Shown here one piece after another: positions 34,680-43,336 of a stretch of 64,000 nt of DNA (position 1 is the stretch's first letter; every line of letters begins with the position of its first letter). Origin of the DNA: an uncultured Ruminococcus sp. (GTDB taxonomy: Bacteria > Bacillota > Clostridia > Oscillospirales > Ruminococcaceae); contig CAJTYV010000002.1 of the NCBI GenBank assembly GCA_910584195.1, positions 199,314 through 263,313 on the forward strand, read 5' to 3'. Under the pieces are notes generated by a model. The model worked only from the letters and a program-made list of their open reading frames with translations. It made no database searches and was not told where the DNA came from. The position numbers were made by a program, and so were the translations under genes.

Positions 34680-35585
34680 ATGAACTTAAAAAAAATAACC
34701 GCGGCTTCATCGTTGCTGTTCATGATCGTCATGCTAACAAGCTGCGCTGAAAAGAACTCATCATCATACAATTCTGAATATTCCTCGTCTTTTTCAAAAT
34801 CAGAGGATGCAACCGAAGCAGAACTTGAACCGCCAACACCGGCAGAATGCAGCGACCCAAACGCTGTCACCTTTGACGATGGCGACTTCAGCTTTGCCTC
34901 TGTTTTGCTTGACGACCCTGATTCGGCACAGGGAGAACTGGATATAGTTACAGTCAACGGTAATCCCATGCTTAAATTTACCGACAGCGGCACGAATTTT
35001 GCAGACGACACAGTGCAAAAAATAAATTTCGATGCAGCTAAACTGCTCAGCTCCCAGAACTTACCGAAAGTACGTTCAATTGAAATGGACGTTTACGCTG
35101 ATGCAACCTCTGACGCATTTGTAAACGAGGACGAGGAAAATGTCGAAGCGCCCGGCTGGATAGGCGGCGGAGGCGGCGCTAACCTTTCAAATGACAAATG
35201 GTATGAGTTTGGAGAATGGGAAGGCGGCGAATATAATTTTAAAATGTCAGGCGCAGTTCACGTTGAACTGAAATTTCTCCTTGCCGACAGCGGTCAATGC
35301 TGGGACGATACCATGACTGAAGCCGTTTTTCAGATAATGCGATGGGGAGCACAGAACGAGGGCAGTCTTTATGTTGACAATATAATTTTTAAAGATGAGA
35401 ACGGCTATTCACTGCCAATAAAAAAATCAGCTGCGGCCGAACCGAAAGAAACTGCTCCAACACAAGACCCTCTCAGCGCAATATTGGAAAAAGCTGAAGA
35501 TGATGCGAAAAAATTAGAATCCGCAAAAGAGGAAATTTCACAAATTTTGCAAGACGCTGTGAACAATAAACGCGGGCAAAATTAA
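34680..35585 (+). CDS. Lipoprotein with a beta-sandwich domain and C-terminal coiled coil
   Basis: 301 residues. Lipobox LTSC (Cys22), then a Ser-rich linker. A domain of about 180 residues (60-240) contains a GWIGGGGGANLSNDKWYEF loop and a closing strand GSLYVDNIIFKD, typical of carbohydrate-binding beta-sandwich folds; the family is not assigned. The C-terminal 35 residues (LEKAEDDAKKLESAKEEI) form a coiled coil. It follows mfd by 58 bases with no terminator seen, and precedes cellobiose phosphorylase, so a role in sugar binding at the cell surface is plausible but unproven. Confidence 0.78.
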   Translation: MNLKKITAASSLLFMIVMLTSCAEKNSSSYNSEYSSSFSKSEDATEAELEPPTPAECSDPNAVTFDDGDFSFASVLLDDPDSAQGELDIVTVNGNPMLKFTDSGTNFADDTVQKINFDAAKLLSSQNLPKVRSIEMDVYADATSDAFVNEDEENVEAPGWIGGGGGANLSNDKWYEFGEWEGGEYNFKMSGAVHVELKFLLADSGQCWDDTMTEAVFQIMRWGAQNEGSLYVDNIIFKDENGYSLPIKKSAAAEPKETAPTQDPLSAILEKAEDDAKKLESAKEEISQILQDAVNNKRGQN

Positions 35586-35642
35586 TATCAGAACCTGTTA
35601 AAGCAGTTTTTTCAATTATTTGTGTAAATTATTATGAAACTA

Positions 35643-35671
35643 TTGCAAAAATCTGAAAAAAATGTTATAAT
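35643..35671 (+). promoter_or_regulatory. Promoter of cellobiose phosphorylase
   Basis: TTGCAA (35643-35648), 17-base spacer, TATAAT (35666-35671), then AGGAG before the start at 35722. Confidence 0.8.
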
Positions 35672-35721
35672 AAAATTAATATTATACCTCTCCCTCTGAG
35701 GTAAAAAAGGAGAATAAAAAA

Positions 35722-38118
35722 ATGAATTACGGACACTTTGATCTCGAAAACAAGGAATATGTTATTACTAATCCGGCAACTCCCGCACCTTGGGCAAACT
35801 ATCTCGGCGATCCCGAATACGGCGCAATGATCTCCAACAATGCGGCAGGCTACAGCTTTGTTAAATCCGGAGCTAACGGCAGACTGCTCCGTTTTCGATT
35901 CAACTCCGACATGGCTTTGCCCGGAAGATACGTATATATCCGTGACAATTCCGACGGCGATTACTGGTCGGCTTCATGGCAGCCGGTAGGCAAGCCCCTT
36001 GATAAGTACAAATCAGAATGCCGCCACGGTACGGCTTATACAGTAATTTCTGCTGAATACAGCGATATAAAGTCCGAAGTCACATACTACGTTCCATACG
36101 GAAAAACTTATGAAGTTTGGCGAACAAAAATTACCAACACAAGTAATAATGAAAGAAATCTTTCGGTTTACGGCTTCTGCGAATTCACAAACGAAAATAA
36201 CTATGAACAGGATCAGGTGAATCTGCAGTATTCTCTTTTTATCACTCGTACCAGCTTTGAAGAAAACAAAATACTACAGCACATCAGCGAAAATTCGGGC
36301 CGTGATGAGACAGGCTCAAATCACTGCGAACGCTTTTTCGGAATGGTAGGCGCTGACATTTCCGCATATAACGGCTCTTTCAGCGACTTTATCGGAACTT
36401 ACAGAACCTATTCAAACCCTATCGCTGTTGAATCCGGCAAATGCAACAACAAAATGAACTACAACTCTAATTCATGCGGCGCTTTGCAGAGCGACATCAC
36501 CCTTGCTCCGGGAGAAACAAGAGAACTTATCTATATTGTGGGGCAGCGTGACAACGTTCAGGCAAACGCTATTCTCAGCGAATACAAAACTGCGGGAAAG
36601 GTCGATGCCGAGATCGCGGAACTTAAAAATTTCTGGCACGCTCAGCTCGATAATTTCCAAGTAGAAACGCCGTCCGCCGAGTTCAACAACATGATAAACG
36701 TCTGGAACGCTTACCAGTGCTTTATCACTTTCATATGGTCAAGAGCCGCTTCGTTCATATACTGCGGTCTCAGAAACGGCTACGGCTACCGTGATACGGT
36801 TCAGGATATTCAAGGTATAATTCATCTTAACCCTGAAATGGCGGCGGATAAAATACGTTTTATGCTGTCGGCTCAGGTCGATAACGGCGGCGGTCTGCCT
36901 CTTGTTAAGTTCAATCACAACGCAGGTCACGAAAACACCCCCGACGATCCTGAGTACGTCAAGGAAACCGGTCATCCCTCTTACCGTGCGGACGATGCTT
37001 TGTGGCTGTTTCCCACAATTGTTAAATATATCGGTGAAAGCGGCAATAAAGCGTTTCTTGATGAAGTTATCGTTTACGCAAACGGCGGTGAGGACACGGT
37101 ATATGAACACCTTAAGAGAGCTATAAAATTCTCAATCGAGCATATGGGCGACCACAATATGCCTGCCGGTCTCCACGCTGACTGGAACGATTGTCTACGT
37201 TTAGGCGCAAAGGGAGAATCTACTTTTGTGGCATTCCAGCTCTATTACGCTTTGAACGCTATCAAGGAAATGGCGTTTATGAAGCATGACGATGAATATA
37301 TCGCATATATCGGTGAAATTCAGGACAATCTTTCCGAGTCTCTTGAAAAATGCTGGGACGAAGACAGATTTATCCGCGGAATTCGTGAAGACGGCACTAT
37401 CGTAGGCGCTAAGCATGATCCCGAAGCTAATATGTGGCTGAACCCACAGTCATGGAGCGTTATATCCGGATTTGCCACTGACGAAGAAGCTGAAAAAGCA
37501 ATGAACAGCGTTTATGAAATTCTGAATACGCCCTACGGCGCTAAGCTGCTCGAACCGCCTTATAAAGATCATTATTTTGACGGCGCATTAATGCATATTT
37601 TCAACGATGACACCAAGGAAAACGGCGGTATTTTCTCCCAGTCGCAGGGATGGCTGATACTCGCTGAAGCTCTTATGGGTCACGGAAACCGCGCGTTTGA
37701 ATATTTTATGGAAACTTCTCCTGCCGCTATGAACGACAAGGCCGAAATACGCGTTATGGAACCTTATGTACATGGTCAATTTACCGAAAGCAAGGCTTCT
37801 CCCTATGAGGGTCGCTCACACGTTCATTGGCTCACAGGTACTGCTTCTACCGTTATGGTCGGATGTGTTGAGGGTATCTGCGGTATGCGCCCCGATGCCG
37901 ACGGTCTGCTTATCGCGCCATCTATACCCTCGGAATGGGACGGTTTCAAGATCTCTAAAAACTTCCGCGGAAAGAAACTGAATATTTGCGTTGATAACTC
38001 CGTACACACCGAAAGCGGCGTAAAATCGATAACTTTAAACGGTGAACTTCTTGAAGGCAATTATGTTCCTGCTGACAAACTTACAGAAATAAATGAAATA
38101 AATGTAGTTCTCGGTTAA
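35722..38118 (+). CDS. cbpA: Cellobiose phosphorylase, GH94
   Basis: 798-residue cytoplasmic enzyme. Splits cellobiose with phosphate into glucose 1-phosphate and glucose, conserving energy from cellulose breakdown. The N-terminal beta domain (1-280) starts with YGHFDLENKEYVITNP. The alpha/alpha barrel has RNGYGYRDTVQDIQGI, GLHADWNDCLRLGAKGES (general acid Asp490 in ADWND) and the C-terminal HVHWLTGTAS with phosphate-site residues. Length and motifs match cellobiose, rather than chitobiose or cellodextrin, phosphorylases. The gene symbol is a convenience, not a verified name. Monocistronic, with its own promoter and terminator. Confidence 0.95.
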   Translation: MNYGHFDLENKEYVITNPATPAPWANYLGDPEYGAMISNNAAGYSFVKSGANGRLLRFRFNSDMALPGRYVYIRDNSDGDYWSASWQPVGKPLDKYKSECRHGTAYTVISAEYSDIKSEVTYYVPYGKTYEVWRTKITNTSNNERNLSVYGFCEFTNENNYEQDQVNLQYSLFITRTSFEENKILQHISENSGRDETGSNHCERFFGMVGADISAYNGSFSDFIGTYRTYSNPIAVESGKCNNKMNYNSNSCGALQSDITLAPGETRELIYIVGQRDNVQANAILSEYKTAGKVDAEIAELKNFWHAQLDNFQVETPSAEFNNMINVWNAYQCFITFIWSRAASFIYCGLRNGYGYRDTVQDIQGIIHLNPEMAADKIRFMLSAQVDNGGGLPLVKFNHNAGHENTPDDPEYVKETGHPSYRADDALWLFPTIVKYIGESGNKAFLDEVIVYANGGEDTVYEHLKRAIKFSIEHMGDHNMPAGLHADWNDCLRLGAKGESTFVAFQLYYALNAIKEMAFMKHDDEYIAYIGEIQDNLSESLEKCWDEDRFIRGIREDGTIVGAKHDPEANMWLNPQSWSVISGFATDEEAEKAMNSVYEILNTPYGAKLLEPPYKDHYFDGALMHIFNDDTKENGGIFSQSQGWLILAEALMGHGNRAFEYFMETSPAAMNDKAEIRVMEPYVHGQFTESKASPYEGRSHVHWLTGTASTVMVGCVEGICGMRPDADGLLIAPSIPSEWDGFKISKNFRGKKLNICVDNSVHTESGVKSITLNGELLEGNYVPADKLTEINEINVVLG

Positions 38119-38130
38119 TCATTTAAATCA

Positions 38131-38157
38131 AAAACGGAGCTGTTACAGCTCCGTTTT
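38131..38157 (+). terminator. Terminator of cellobiose phosphorylase
   Basis: AACGGAGCTG/CAGCTCCGTT stem with a 3-base loop followed by T5, 12 bases after the stop. Confidence 0.92.
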
Positions 38158-38236
38158 TGTAGACTTATGCCAAATTGACTTATTGTTATATGTGTGTTAT
38201 AATATTATCGCAGTTGATACCTCTCCCCTATGCTGT

Positions 38237-38327
38237 GAACATCTTTTATTCGGTCGGAACGCTTTCTCCGACTTAAAATACGGCTTACTTTCGTAAACCG
38301 CATGCATTCTAAAACAAAGCTTTGAAA
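38237..38327 (-). repeat. Diverged copy of the three-hairpin dispersed repeat
   Basis: Read on the minus strand it follows the element at 15499 almost from end to end (TTTCAAAGCTTTG...; CGGTTTACGAAAGTAAGCCG; GTCGGAG...TCCGAC; AAAAGATGTTC). The primary sequence has drifted but the GTCGGA/TCCGAC and most of the GGCTTAC stems still pair. It lies directly upstream of a small membrane-protein gene. Confidence 0.7.
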
Positions 38328-38347
38328 TACTGATTGGAGGCGCGATA

Positions 38348-38797
38348 ATGGAATTAATCATTGGATTAATAGTTATAATAATTATCTGCAAAATTCTCGG
38401 AGTAAGCAATTTTGTATTGATTTTAGGCGGATTGGGAATTATAGAGCTTTTAATAATCGCTATGGCGCTCTTTTTCATCTATTATACACTGCATCTTTTC
38501 TTTACAAAAAAGAGCGATGCAAACTTTACTAAAATAGATCTGCCGCCAAAGGGAAAATTTAAGGTCGCTTATTATATGATAAACGGTGAAGAATATCCGT
38601 GTATCTTCCCAAAAGAGTCGGGAATCAGCTCAAATCTGTACAAACCCGATAAAACATATAAAGTCAGATTCAGCAAATCACTGAAAAAGGTTTATGACAA
38701 ATGGGCGGTAATCACATGTGCTATAGGACTGACATTCAGCATTGCCGCTATAATCACTACTTTAAGTATAATCAAACAGCTTGATTTATTTTTGTGA
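38348..38797 (+). CDS. Small membrane protein of unknown function
   Basis: 149 residues: two hydrophobic stretches at the N-terminus (1-50), a soluble loop of about 65 residues (KIDLPPKGKFKVAYYMINGE onward) and a final membrane helix (120-145). GGAGG ribosome site 8 bases before the ATG. I do not recognise a family. The stop lies 10 bases before the start of the ArsR-type regulator and no promoter is seen between, so the two may be co-transcribed. Confidence 0.72.
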   Translation: MELIIGLIVIIIICKILGVSNFVLILGGLGIIELLIIAMALFFIYYTLHLFFTKKSDANFTKIDLPPKGKFKVAYYMINGEEYPCIFPKESGISSNLYKPDKTYKVRFSKSLKKVYDKWAVITCAIGLTFSIAAIITTLSIIKQLDLFL

Positions 38798-38807
38798 GGT
38801 GAAATAT

Positions 38808-39155
38808 ATGGAAGAAAATATTTGCGGCTGCCGCATACAGGAGGACATTGTTGAAAAAGTTGCCAAAGTAATGCCGGACGAAGCCGTACTCTATGATGCC
38901 GCGGAACTGCTGAAAGTTTTCGGAGACTCAACTCGTATCAGAATTATATTTGTACTTGGTCAAAGCGAACTATGCGTATGCGATATAGCAAAACTTCTTG
39001 GAATGACACAGTCAGCTATATCGCATCAATTACGGGTACTTAAGCAGGCTCGGCTCGTTAAGGCACGCAGAAGCGGAAAAACAATTTTCTATTCCCTGTG
39101 CGATGACCACGTACAAAAAATTTTCTACTGTGCTATGGAACATGTAATGGAGTAA
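38808..39155 (+). CDS. ArsR/SmtB-family metal-responsive repressor
   Basis: 115 residues from the ATG at 38808 (GAGGTG upstream). Winged-helix domain with FGDSTRIRIIFVLGQ, the metal motif ELCVCD and recognition helix TQSAISHQLRVLKQ. The C-terminal helix keeps D-x-H...H-x-x-E (DDHVQKIFYCAMEHVME), matching the alpha-5 zinc site of SmtB/CzrA. N-terminal Cys pair CGC as in CadC-like proteins. Relatives usually stand next to a metal-efflux gene; none is here, only an amidohydrolase 3 bases downstream. Confidence 0.92.
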   Translation: MEENICGCRIQEDIVEKVAKVMPDEAVLYDAAELLKVFGDSTRIRIIFVLGQSELCVCDIAKLLGMTQSAISHQLRVLKQARLVKARRSGKTIFYSLCDDHVQKIFYCAMEHVME

Positions 39156-39158
39156 AAA

Positions 39159-39974
39159 ATGAAGATTTTCGATTTTCACACACATGCGTTTTCAGAGACT
39201 ATCGCACAACGTGCAATGGCTTCTCTTTTGGACACAACAAAGCATTCAGATGTTACACGCGATATGAAAGCGTATACCGACGGTACAATTTCGGGGCTTA
39301 GGCGGCTTATGAACAAAAGCGGAGTGACCTCGGCAATGCTGCTGCCTATAGCGACAAAACCATCCCAGCAGACTACGATCAATAACTGGGCGGCGGATGT
39401 CATGGGAGACGAGTTATTCTGCTGCGGTACGGTTCATCCCGATTCTGAAAACGCTGTCGCCGAGGTTGAACGCATAAGCTCTCTGGGACTTTCAGGACTG
39501 AAATTTCACTCCGAATATCAGGATTTTCGTCCGGATGAGGAGCGAATGATGCCAATATACCGTAAAGCGGCGGAACTTGGATTGTTCGTTGTTTTTCACG
39601 GTGGCTGGGATCCGTTCGGTAAGGGCGAAATACTGGCAACTCCCCGAAGCTTTGCCAATATTGCAGATAAATTGCCTGAATTAAACATTGTTGCGGCACA
39701 TATGGGCGGAATGAAACTTTTTAATGAAGTTGAGGACTATATTGCCGGCAAATACGGAAACATTTATCTTGATACCGGAGTTGTTGCTGATTTTATTGAC
39801 AAAAATCAGCTATTAAGAATTATACGAACACATGGAGCTGATAAAATTTTGTTTGGCAGCGATGCTCCATGGGACGATCCTACCAAAGAAATTGACATGA
39901 TAAACGCTCTGCCGCTGACTGACGATGAACGACAGGCAATATACTTCAAAAATGCCGAAAAACTTATATACTAA
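39159..39974 (+). CDS. Metal-dependent amidohydrolase family protein
   Basis: 271 residues. TIM-barrel amidohydrolase-2-type fold: N-terminal metal motif FDFHTHAF (HxH), GLKFHSEYQDFRPDEE, VVFHGGWDPFG, NIVAAHMGGMKLF and the final FGSDAPWDDP with the catalytic Asp. These residues form a complete metal site. The substrate is unknown; the group includes decarboxylases and hydrolases of aromatic or sugar-derived acids. Start 3 bases after the ArsR-type gene, so expression may follow metal availability. Confidence 0.85.
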   Translation: MKIFDFHTHAFSETIAQRAMASLLDTTKHSDVTRDMKAYTDGTISGLRRLMNKSGVTSAMLLPIATKPSQQTTINNWAADVMGDELFCCGTVHPDSENAVAEVERISSLGLSGLKFHSEYQDFRPDEERMMPIYRKAAELGLFVVFHGGWDPFGKGEILATPRSFANIADKLPELNIVAAHMGGMKLFNEVEDYIAGKYGNIYLDTGVVADFIDKNQLLRIIRTHGADKILFGSDAPWDDPTKEIDMINALPLTDDERQAIYFKNAEKLIY

Positions 39975-40118
39975 ACACTGTTGCAACCCACGCATATCTG
40001 TTGGCATATTTTGCCCATAACTACGTTGTCGTTGTCACCATACGACAGTATGCTTTCCTCCTCCGCCTTGTTATGTGAAAAATCTGCTCAACATCTATTG
40101 CGCGGTTTGCAACAGCGT
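39975..40118 (-). mobile_element. MITE-like element with family core but different termini
   Basis: Termini 39975-39996 and 40096-40118 are imperfect inverted repeats (ACACTGTTGCAACCCACGC / GCGCGGTTTGCAACAGCGT), unlike those of the copy at 30121. The core 40003-40070, read on the minus strand, matches that copy: AAGGCG, GAAAGCATACT, GTATGGTGA and GGCAAAATATGCC. Confidence 0.75.
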
Positions 40119-40170
40119 TCAGTATACAATAAAGCACGTTAACAATTTTTGAAAATTTAATACGCCATTA

Positions 40171-40202
40171 AAAAAGGCTGATCGCACAAAGATCAACCTT
40201 CT
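40171..40202 (-). terminator. Terminator overlapping the end of tadA
   Basis: AAGGTTGATC, comprising the last codons and stop of tadA, pairs with GATCAGCCTT (one mismatch) and is followed by T6 on the minus strand. The stop codon lies inside the 5' arm. Confidence 0.85.
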
Positions 40203-40651
40203 TTTTTCTTTTGACGAAGATATTTAAAAAAATCAGACAGCTTTTCCGAACATTCATGTTCGCATATTCCGCCGTATACATTTGGTTTGTGATTATACGG
40301 AAAGCTAAACATTTGCTGAACAGATTCAACAGAACCGCTTTTTATGTCATATGCCCCGAAGTAAACGTCCTCAATACGAGAATTAATTATAGCTCCGCTG
40401 CACATTGGGCAAGGTTCCAAAGTGACATATATAGCGCAATCGGGAAGCCGCCAACCGCCGAGCTTACGACATGCTTCATTAATAGCGGAAAGTTCCGCAT
40501 GAGCAAGCGCATTTTTTTCTGATTCACGGCGATTTCTTCCCTCGCCGACAATCTCCCCCGTAGTTTTTTTCACAACTACTGCACCCACGGGTACTTCGCC
40601 GTTATCAAAAGCCTCCTGAGCAAGCTCTAAGGCACGTTTCATATATTCCAT
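40193..40651 (-). CDS. tadA: tRNA adenosine(34) deaminase
   Basis: Makes inosine at the wobble position of tRNA-Arg. From the ATG at 40651 the 152-residue protein has the zinc and proton-shuttle motif H51-A-E53 and P80-C81-x-x-C84 (LEPCPMCSGA), and YFGAYDIKSG, which is specific for TadA. The start overlaps the upstream membrane-protein stop by one base (TAATG), with AAGGCGG before it; a 12-codon longer frame would begin inside that gene without a ribosome site. Confidence 0.95.
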   Translation of the reverse strand: MEYMKRALELAQEAFDNGEVPVGAVVVKKTTGEIVGEGRNRRESEKNALAHAELSAINEACRKLGGWRLPDCAIYVTLEPCPMCSGAIINSRIEDVYFGAYDIKSGSVESVQQMFSFPYNHKPNVYGGICEHECSEKLSDFFKYLRQKKKEG

Positions 40652-41811
40652 TACAATACCGCCTTTATTGCTGCATATATTACGCAAAGTATAGCAACTG
40701 CCGAATAGGGAAATGTTTTTGCCGCTTGTATTATACGTTTGCCAAAAGTCATATCCGAAACATATACGGCAAGCTTAGTTCTGCGTTTTTTCAGTGACAT
40801 ACGATAAAATGCAAGTCCCACTGAACCAAGTACAACTACAGAAGCCATAAAAAGATTACGCATAAGCGGCATATTGTCAGAACTGTCAGTTTCTATCAGA
40901 GTCAATGCCAAAGTATACATTTTATACACAACGTTTACCGAGATAGCCGTAAAAATCGAACCGCTTGAAAGCATTCCATAGCATCCGACCAAGGTTATGA
41001 AAAATATGACAGGCATCAAACGAAAATCCTGAGTAAGAAGCGCGGCGGTAAATGAAGTGATTATCATAGCAAAGGGGTCGCCGAATTGCCTTAATACAGT
41101 AAACGCTGCTCCACAGAAAAGCAGCTGAGCGATAATAGGACTTACAATAACATCAAAAACAGTATACAAAACAAACTCAAATTGGTTCCAAAGTGCAACA
41201 TCCGCTCCGCTTGAAGCGAAAAAAGTCACAATTTCTTTACTTTCAGTAGAATATGCAGTCGAAACACTTGTGCCGACACATACTAAAAAAGCAAGGGATA
41301 TTGCTCCGACAAGAGCTGATGTATTATTCATTTTCCCCATAATCTCCGCTTTGAACGGAACCTTAAATTTAAAATGCAAATACATCATCGGGATAACCGA
41401 CTTCATTATTCCGAGAATTACAAGAGTAAGGGCAACCTCGTGACAGCCGCCGTATATAATTGAAGTTGAAAAATTTGTATGTATATCAATACCTATGAAA
41501 CTCATAAGCGATACAATGATTTTAGAAATAAGATCGTCAAAGACTATCCACATAAGCGCAGCTATACCCAAAACAAAAAAAATATTGGAAAGAGTCTTTT
41601 TTTCAACATATTCTAAAGAATCGTCAATAAAACCTCTTCCGTCCACATATATACTTTCACGTTCATTTTTTTCAAACTTAAAAGCATATATATTGTCTCT
41701 TCGTTTGCGCCAGCTGCGAAATTTTTCATTATATTCATCATTTTGGGTTGAATAATCAAATTCATCTATTACGTTAATTATACCTTTTTTGTCAGTTTTC
41801 TCGTCTATCAA
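40651..41811 (-). CDS. Multi-pass membrane protein, possibly an inactive CPBP-type protease
   Basis: 386 residues. A charged N-terminal cytoplasmic part (1-75) with repeated acidic and basic motifs is followed by about eight membrane helices. The region SPIIAQLLFCGAAFTVLRQFG... (from about residue 226) has the layout of the CPBP/Abi family, where active members read EExxxRG and later FxxxH. Here the Glu pair is AQ, the Arg is replaced, and the His positions are T and N. If this relation is right, the protein is catalytically dead. It could also be an unrelated transporter-like protein. Upstream of and coupled to tadA. Confidence 0.55.
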   Translation of the reverse strand: MIDEKTDKKGIINVIDEFDYSTQNDEYNEKFRSWRKRRDNIYAFKFEKNERESIYVDGRGFIDDSLEYVEKKTLSNIFFVLGIAALMWIVFDDLISKIIVSLMSFIGIDIHTNFSTSIIYGGCHEVALTLVILGIMKSVIPMMYLHFKFKVPFKAEIMGKMNNTSALVGAISLAFLVCVGTSVSTAYSTESKEIVTFFASSGADVALWNQFEFVLYTVFDVIVSPIIAQLLFCGAAFTVLRQFGDPFAMIITSFTAALLTQDFRLMPVIFFITLVGCYGMLSSGSIFTAISVNVVYKMYTLALTLIETDSSDNMPLMRNLFMASVVVLGSVGLAFYRMSLKKRRTKLAVYVSDMTFGKRIIQAAKTFPYSAVAILCVIYAAIKAVL

Positions 41812-41840
41812 GTCATCGCCTCCTATTCGGCAAATTATTA

Positions 41841-42003
41841 GGATCTGTATTCATAAAGGAAGCAGTGCGAATTTTCGAGCATAATTTAGCTTAAATCAAA
41901 GAAAAAAATGAAAGAATACTGTCATATTGTAAACTTTTCAGTGCTCAGTCATCATCCAAAATTACCAAAGGGACTTACCAGATTATCCTATGAACACAGA
42001 TTT
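41841..42003 (+). mobile_element. Diverged MITE-like copy
   Basis: Follows the element at 30121 from end to end with many changes: left end GGATCTGTATTCATAAAGGA after TTA, shared GCGAATTTTCGAGCATAATTT, core remnant GAAAGAATACTGTCATATTG, and right end CCTATGAACACAGATTT before TTA. Confidence 0.65.
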
Positions 42004-42018
42004 TTATACTTGATTTAA

Positions 42019-42098
42019 GATCTGCTTTCAACAAGCAGATGTCAATAAGCTGATTCCGTACTCCGGCTGAATTCAAGGGTAGATAAGCGCCGTCAGTG
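42019..42098 (+). repeat. Diverged copy of the three-hairpin dispersed repeat
   Basis: Keeps the first hairpin intact (TCTGCTTTCAACAAGCAGA, 42021-42039); the rest (AAGCTGATTC, CTCCGGCTGAATTCAAG, GCGCCGTC) is recognisable but no longer pairs well. It lies directly after the MITE copy at 41841, so the two families adjoin here. Confidence 0.65.
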
Positions 42099-42219
42099 TT
42101 TATATTTTATAACAATCCATTATAATATTTTATCATATTTTTAAGGATTTTATGTTATTATTTGCAAAATTTATAATTAATTTTCAGTGAATTGAAACAT
42201 ATATATAATTAAATTGCAG

Positions 42220-42252
42220 AAAAAAGAACTGCACCCGAAAGCACAGTTCTTT
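42220..42252 (-). terminator. Terminator of rplJL
   Basis: AAAGAACTG and CAGTTCTTT arms with a 14-base loop, T-run on the minus strand, about 45 bases after the rplL stop. Confidence 0.88.
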
Positions 42253-42298
42253 GATTAAGTAATCTTAACCGCATGCAAAAGCATGTACGCCGTAAAAA

Positions 42299-42670
42299 TT
42301 ACTTGATTTCGATTGTAGCGCCTGCTGCCTCGAACTTTTCCTTAAGCTCGTTAGCCTCAGCCTCTGAAACGCCTTCCTTGATTGCCTTAGGAGCAGACTC
42401 AACAACTTCCTTAGCCTCCTTAAGACCAAGACCGAGAGCTTCCTTAGCGCACTTGATAACAGCCATCTTAGCATCGCCGAATGATGTGAGAACTACATCG
42501 AACTCTGTCTTAGCAGCCTCAGCAGCGCCTGCGCCGCCGGCAGCGGGAGCAGCAGCTACCATTGCTGTTACGCCGAACTCCTCCTGAATTGCGTCTACAA
42601 GCTCAGCAAGCTCGAGAACGGAAAGAGTCTTGATTTCTTCTACAAAATTAGTGATCTTCTCTGAAGCCAT
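42299..42670 (-). CDS. rplL: 50S ribosomal protein L7/L12
   Basis: 123 residues from the ATG at 42670, preceded by AAAGGAG. N-terminal dimerisation helix pair (KITNFVEEIKTLSVLELAEL), Ala/Gly-rich hinge (APAAGGAGAAEAAK), and C-terminal factor-binding domain with KEALGLGLKEAKEVVESAPK. The stalk protein that recruits translation factors. Strong codon bias seen in few alternative codons, as expected of a ribosomal gene. Confidence 0.98.
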   Translation of the reverse strand: MASEKITNFVEEIKTLSVLELAELVDAIQEEFGVTAMVAAAPAAGGAGAAEAAKTEFDVVLTSFGDAKMAVIKCAKEALGLGLKEAKEVVESAPKAIKEGVSEAEANELKEKFEAAGATIEIK

Positions 42671-42748
42671 GATAATAATCTCCTTTATAATAATTTTAGC
42701 CGAATACGGCAAACGTTTTAAGCCGACATTGAAAAACAATCAGCGAAA

Positions 42749-43261
42749 TCAGGCAGCTTCTTCTGATTTCTTGTCTGCAACTGCCTTGATAACAGCTGCA
42801 AGCTTCTGCATGGGACCCTGGAGAGAGCCAACCAGCTGAGCGAGCAGAACATCCTTTGAAGGGATCTTGGAAAGAGCGATAACTCCTGCCTGATCGTAAA
42901 CTTCACCCTCAACGTAGCCTGCTTTCAGATTAAACTTTTCATCGCCTGACTTCTCAGAAAATTTACCGAGAATACGAGCGGGAGCAGTCTGATCGTCGTT
43001 TGAAAGAGCGATAGCGGTAGTTCCGTTAAGAACCTCCTCAAATCCCTCAATACCACAGTTTTTGAAAGCACGGAGAAGCATGGTGTTCTTCTCAACGAAG
43101 TAATTAACGCCTGCCTCACGAAGCTCCTTTCTGAGCTTGGTGTCTTCCTCAACGGTGATGCCCTTGTAGTCAACGAGAACGCCTGATACGGAATTCTTGA
43201 TGAGGTCTGTGAGCTGCTCAACCTTAGCCTTCTTAGCTTCGAGAACTGCATTGCTTGGCAT
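42749..43261 (-). CDS. rplJ: 50S ribosomal protein L10
   Basis: 170 residues. L10 N-terminal RNA-binding domain with VEQLTDLIKNSVSGVLVDYKG (from residue 14) and RKELREAGVNYFVEKNTML; C-terminal helix binds L7/L12 dimers. GGAGGTG precedes the ATG. rplL follows after 78 bases in the same transcript. Controlled by an L10 leader and attenuator upstream. Confidence 0.98.
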   Translation of the reverse strand: MPSNAVLEAKKAKVEQLTDLIKNSVSGVLVDYKGITVEEDTKLRKELREAGVNYFVEKNTMLLRAFKNCGIEGFEEVLNGTTAIALSNDDQTAPARILGKFSEKSGDEKFNLKAGYVEGEVYDQAGVIALSKIPSKDVLLAQLVGSLQGPMQKLAAVIKAVADKKSEEAA

Positions 43262-43300
43262 GTGTATTCACCTCCGAATTATTTTTATCGTATCCGGAGC

Positions 43301-43336
43301 AATAAAAAGTCCTTTCCCGACAGCACGGAAAAGGAC
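43301..43336 (-). terminator. Attenuator in the rplJL leader
   Basis: GTCCTTT(T)CC pairs with GGGAAAGGAC between 43309 and 43336, followed by TTTTTATT on the minus strand. It stands between the L10-binding leader and rplJ, so it can stop transcription when L10 is in excess. Confidence 0.85.

Noticed and set aside
15499..42098. CRISPR array suggested by recurring hairpin sequences
   Set aside because: The copies are kilobases apart, have no regular spacers, and no cas gene is present.
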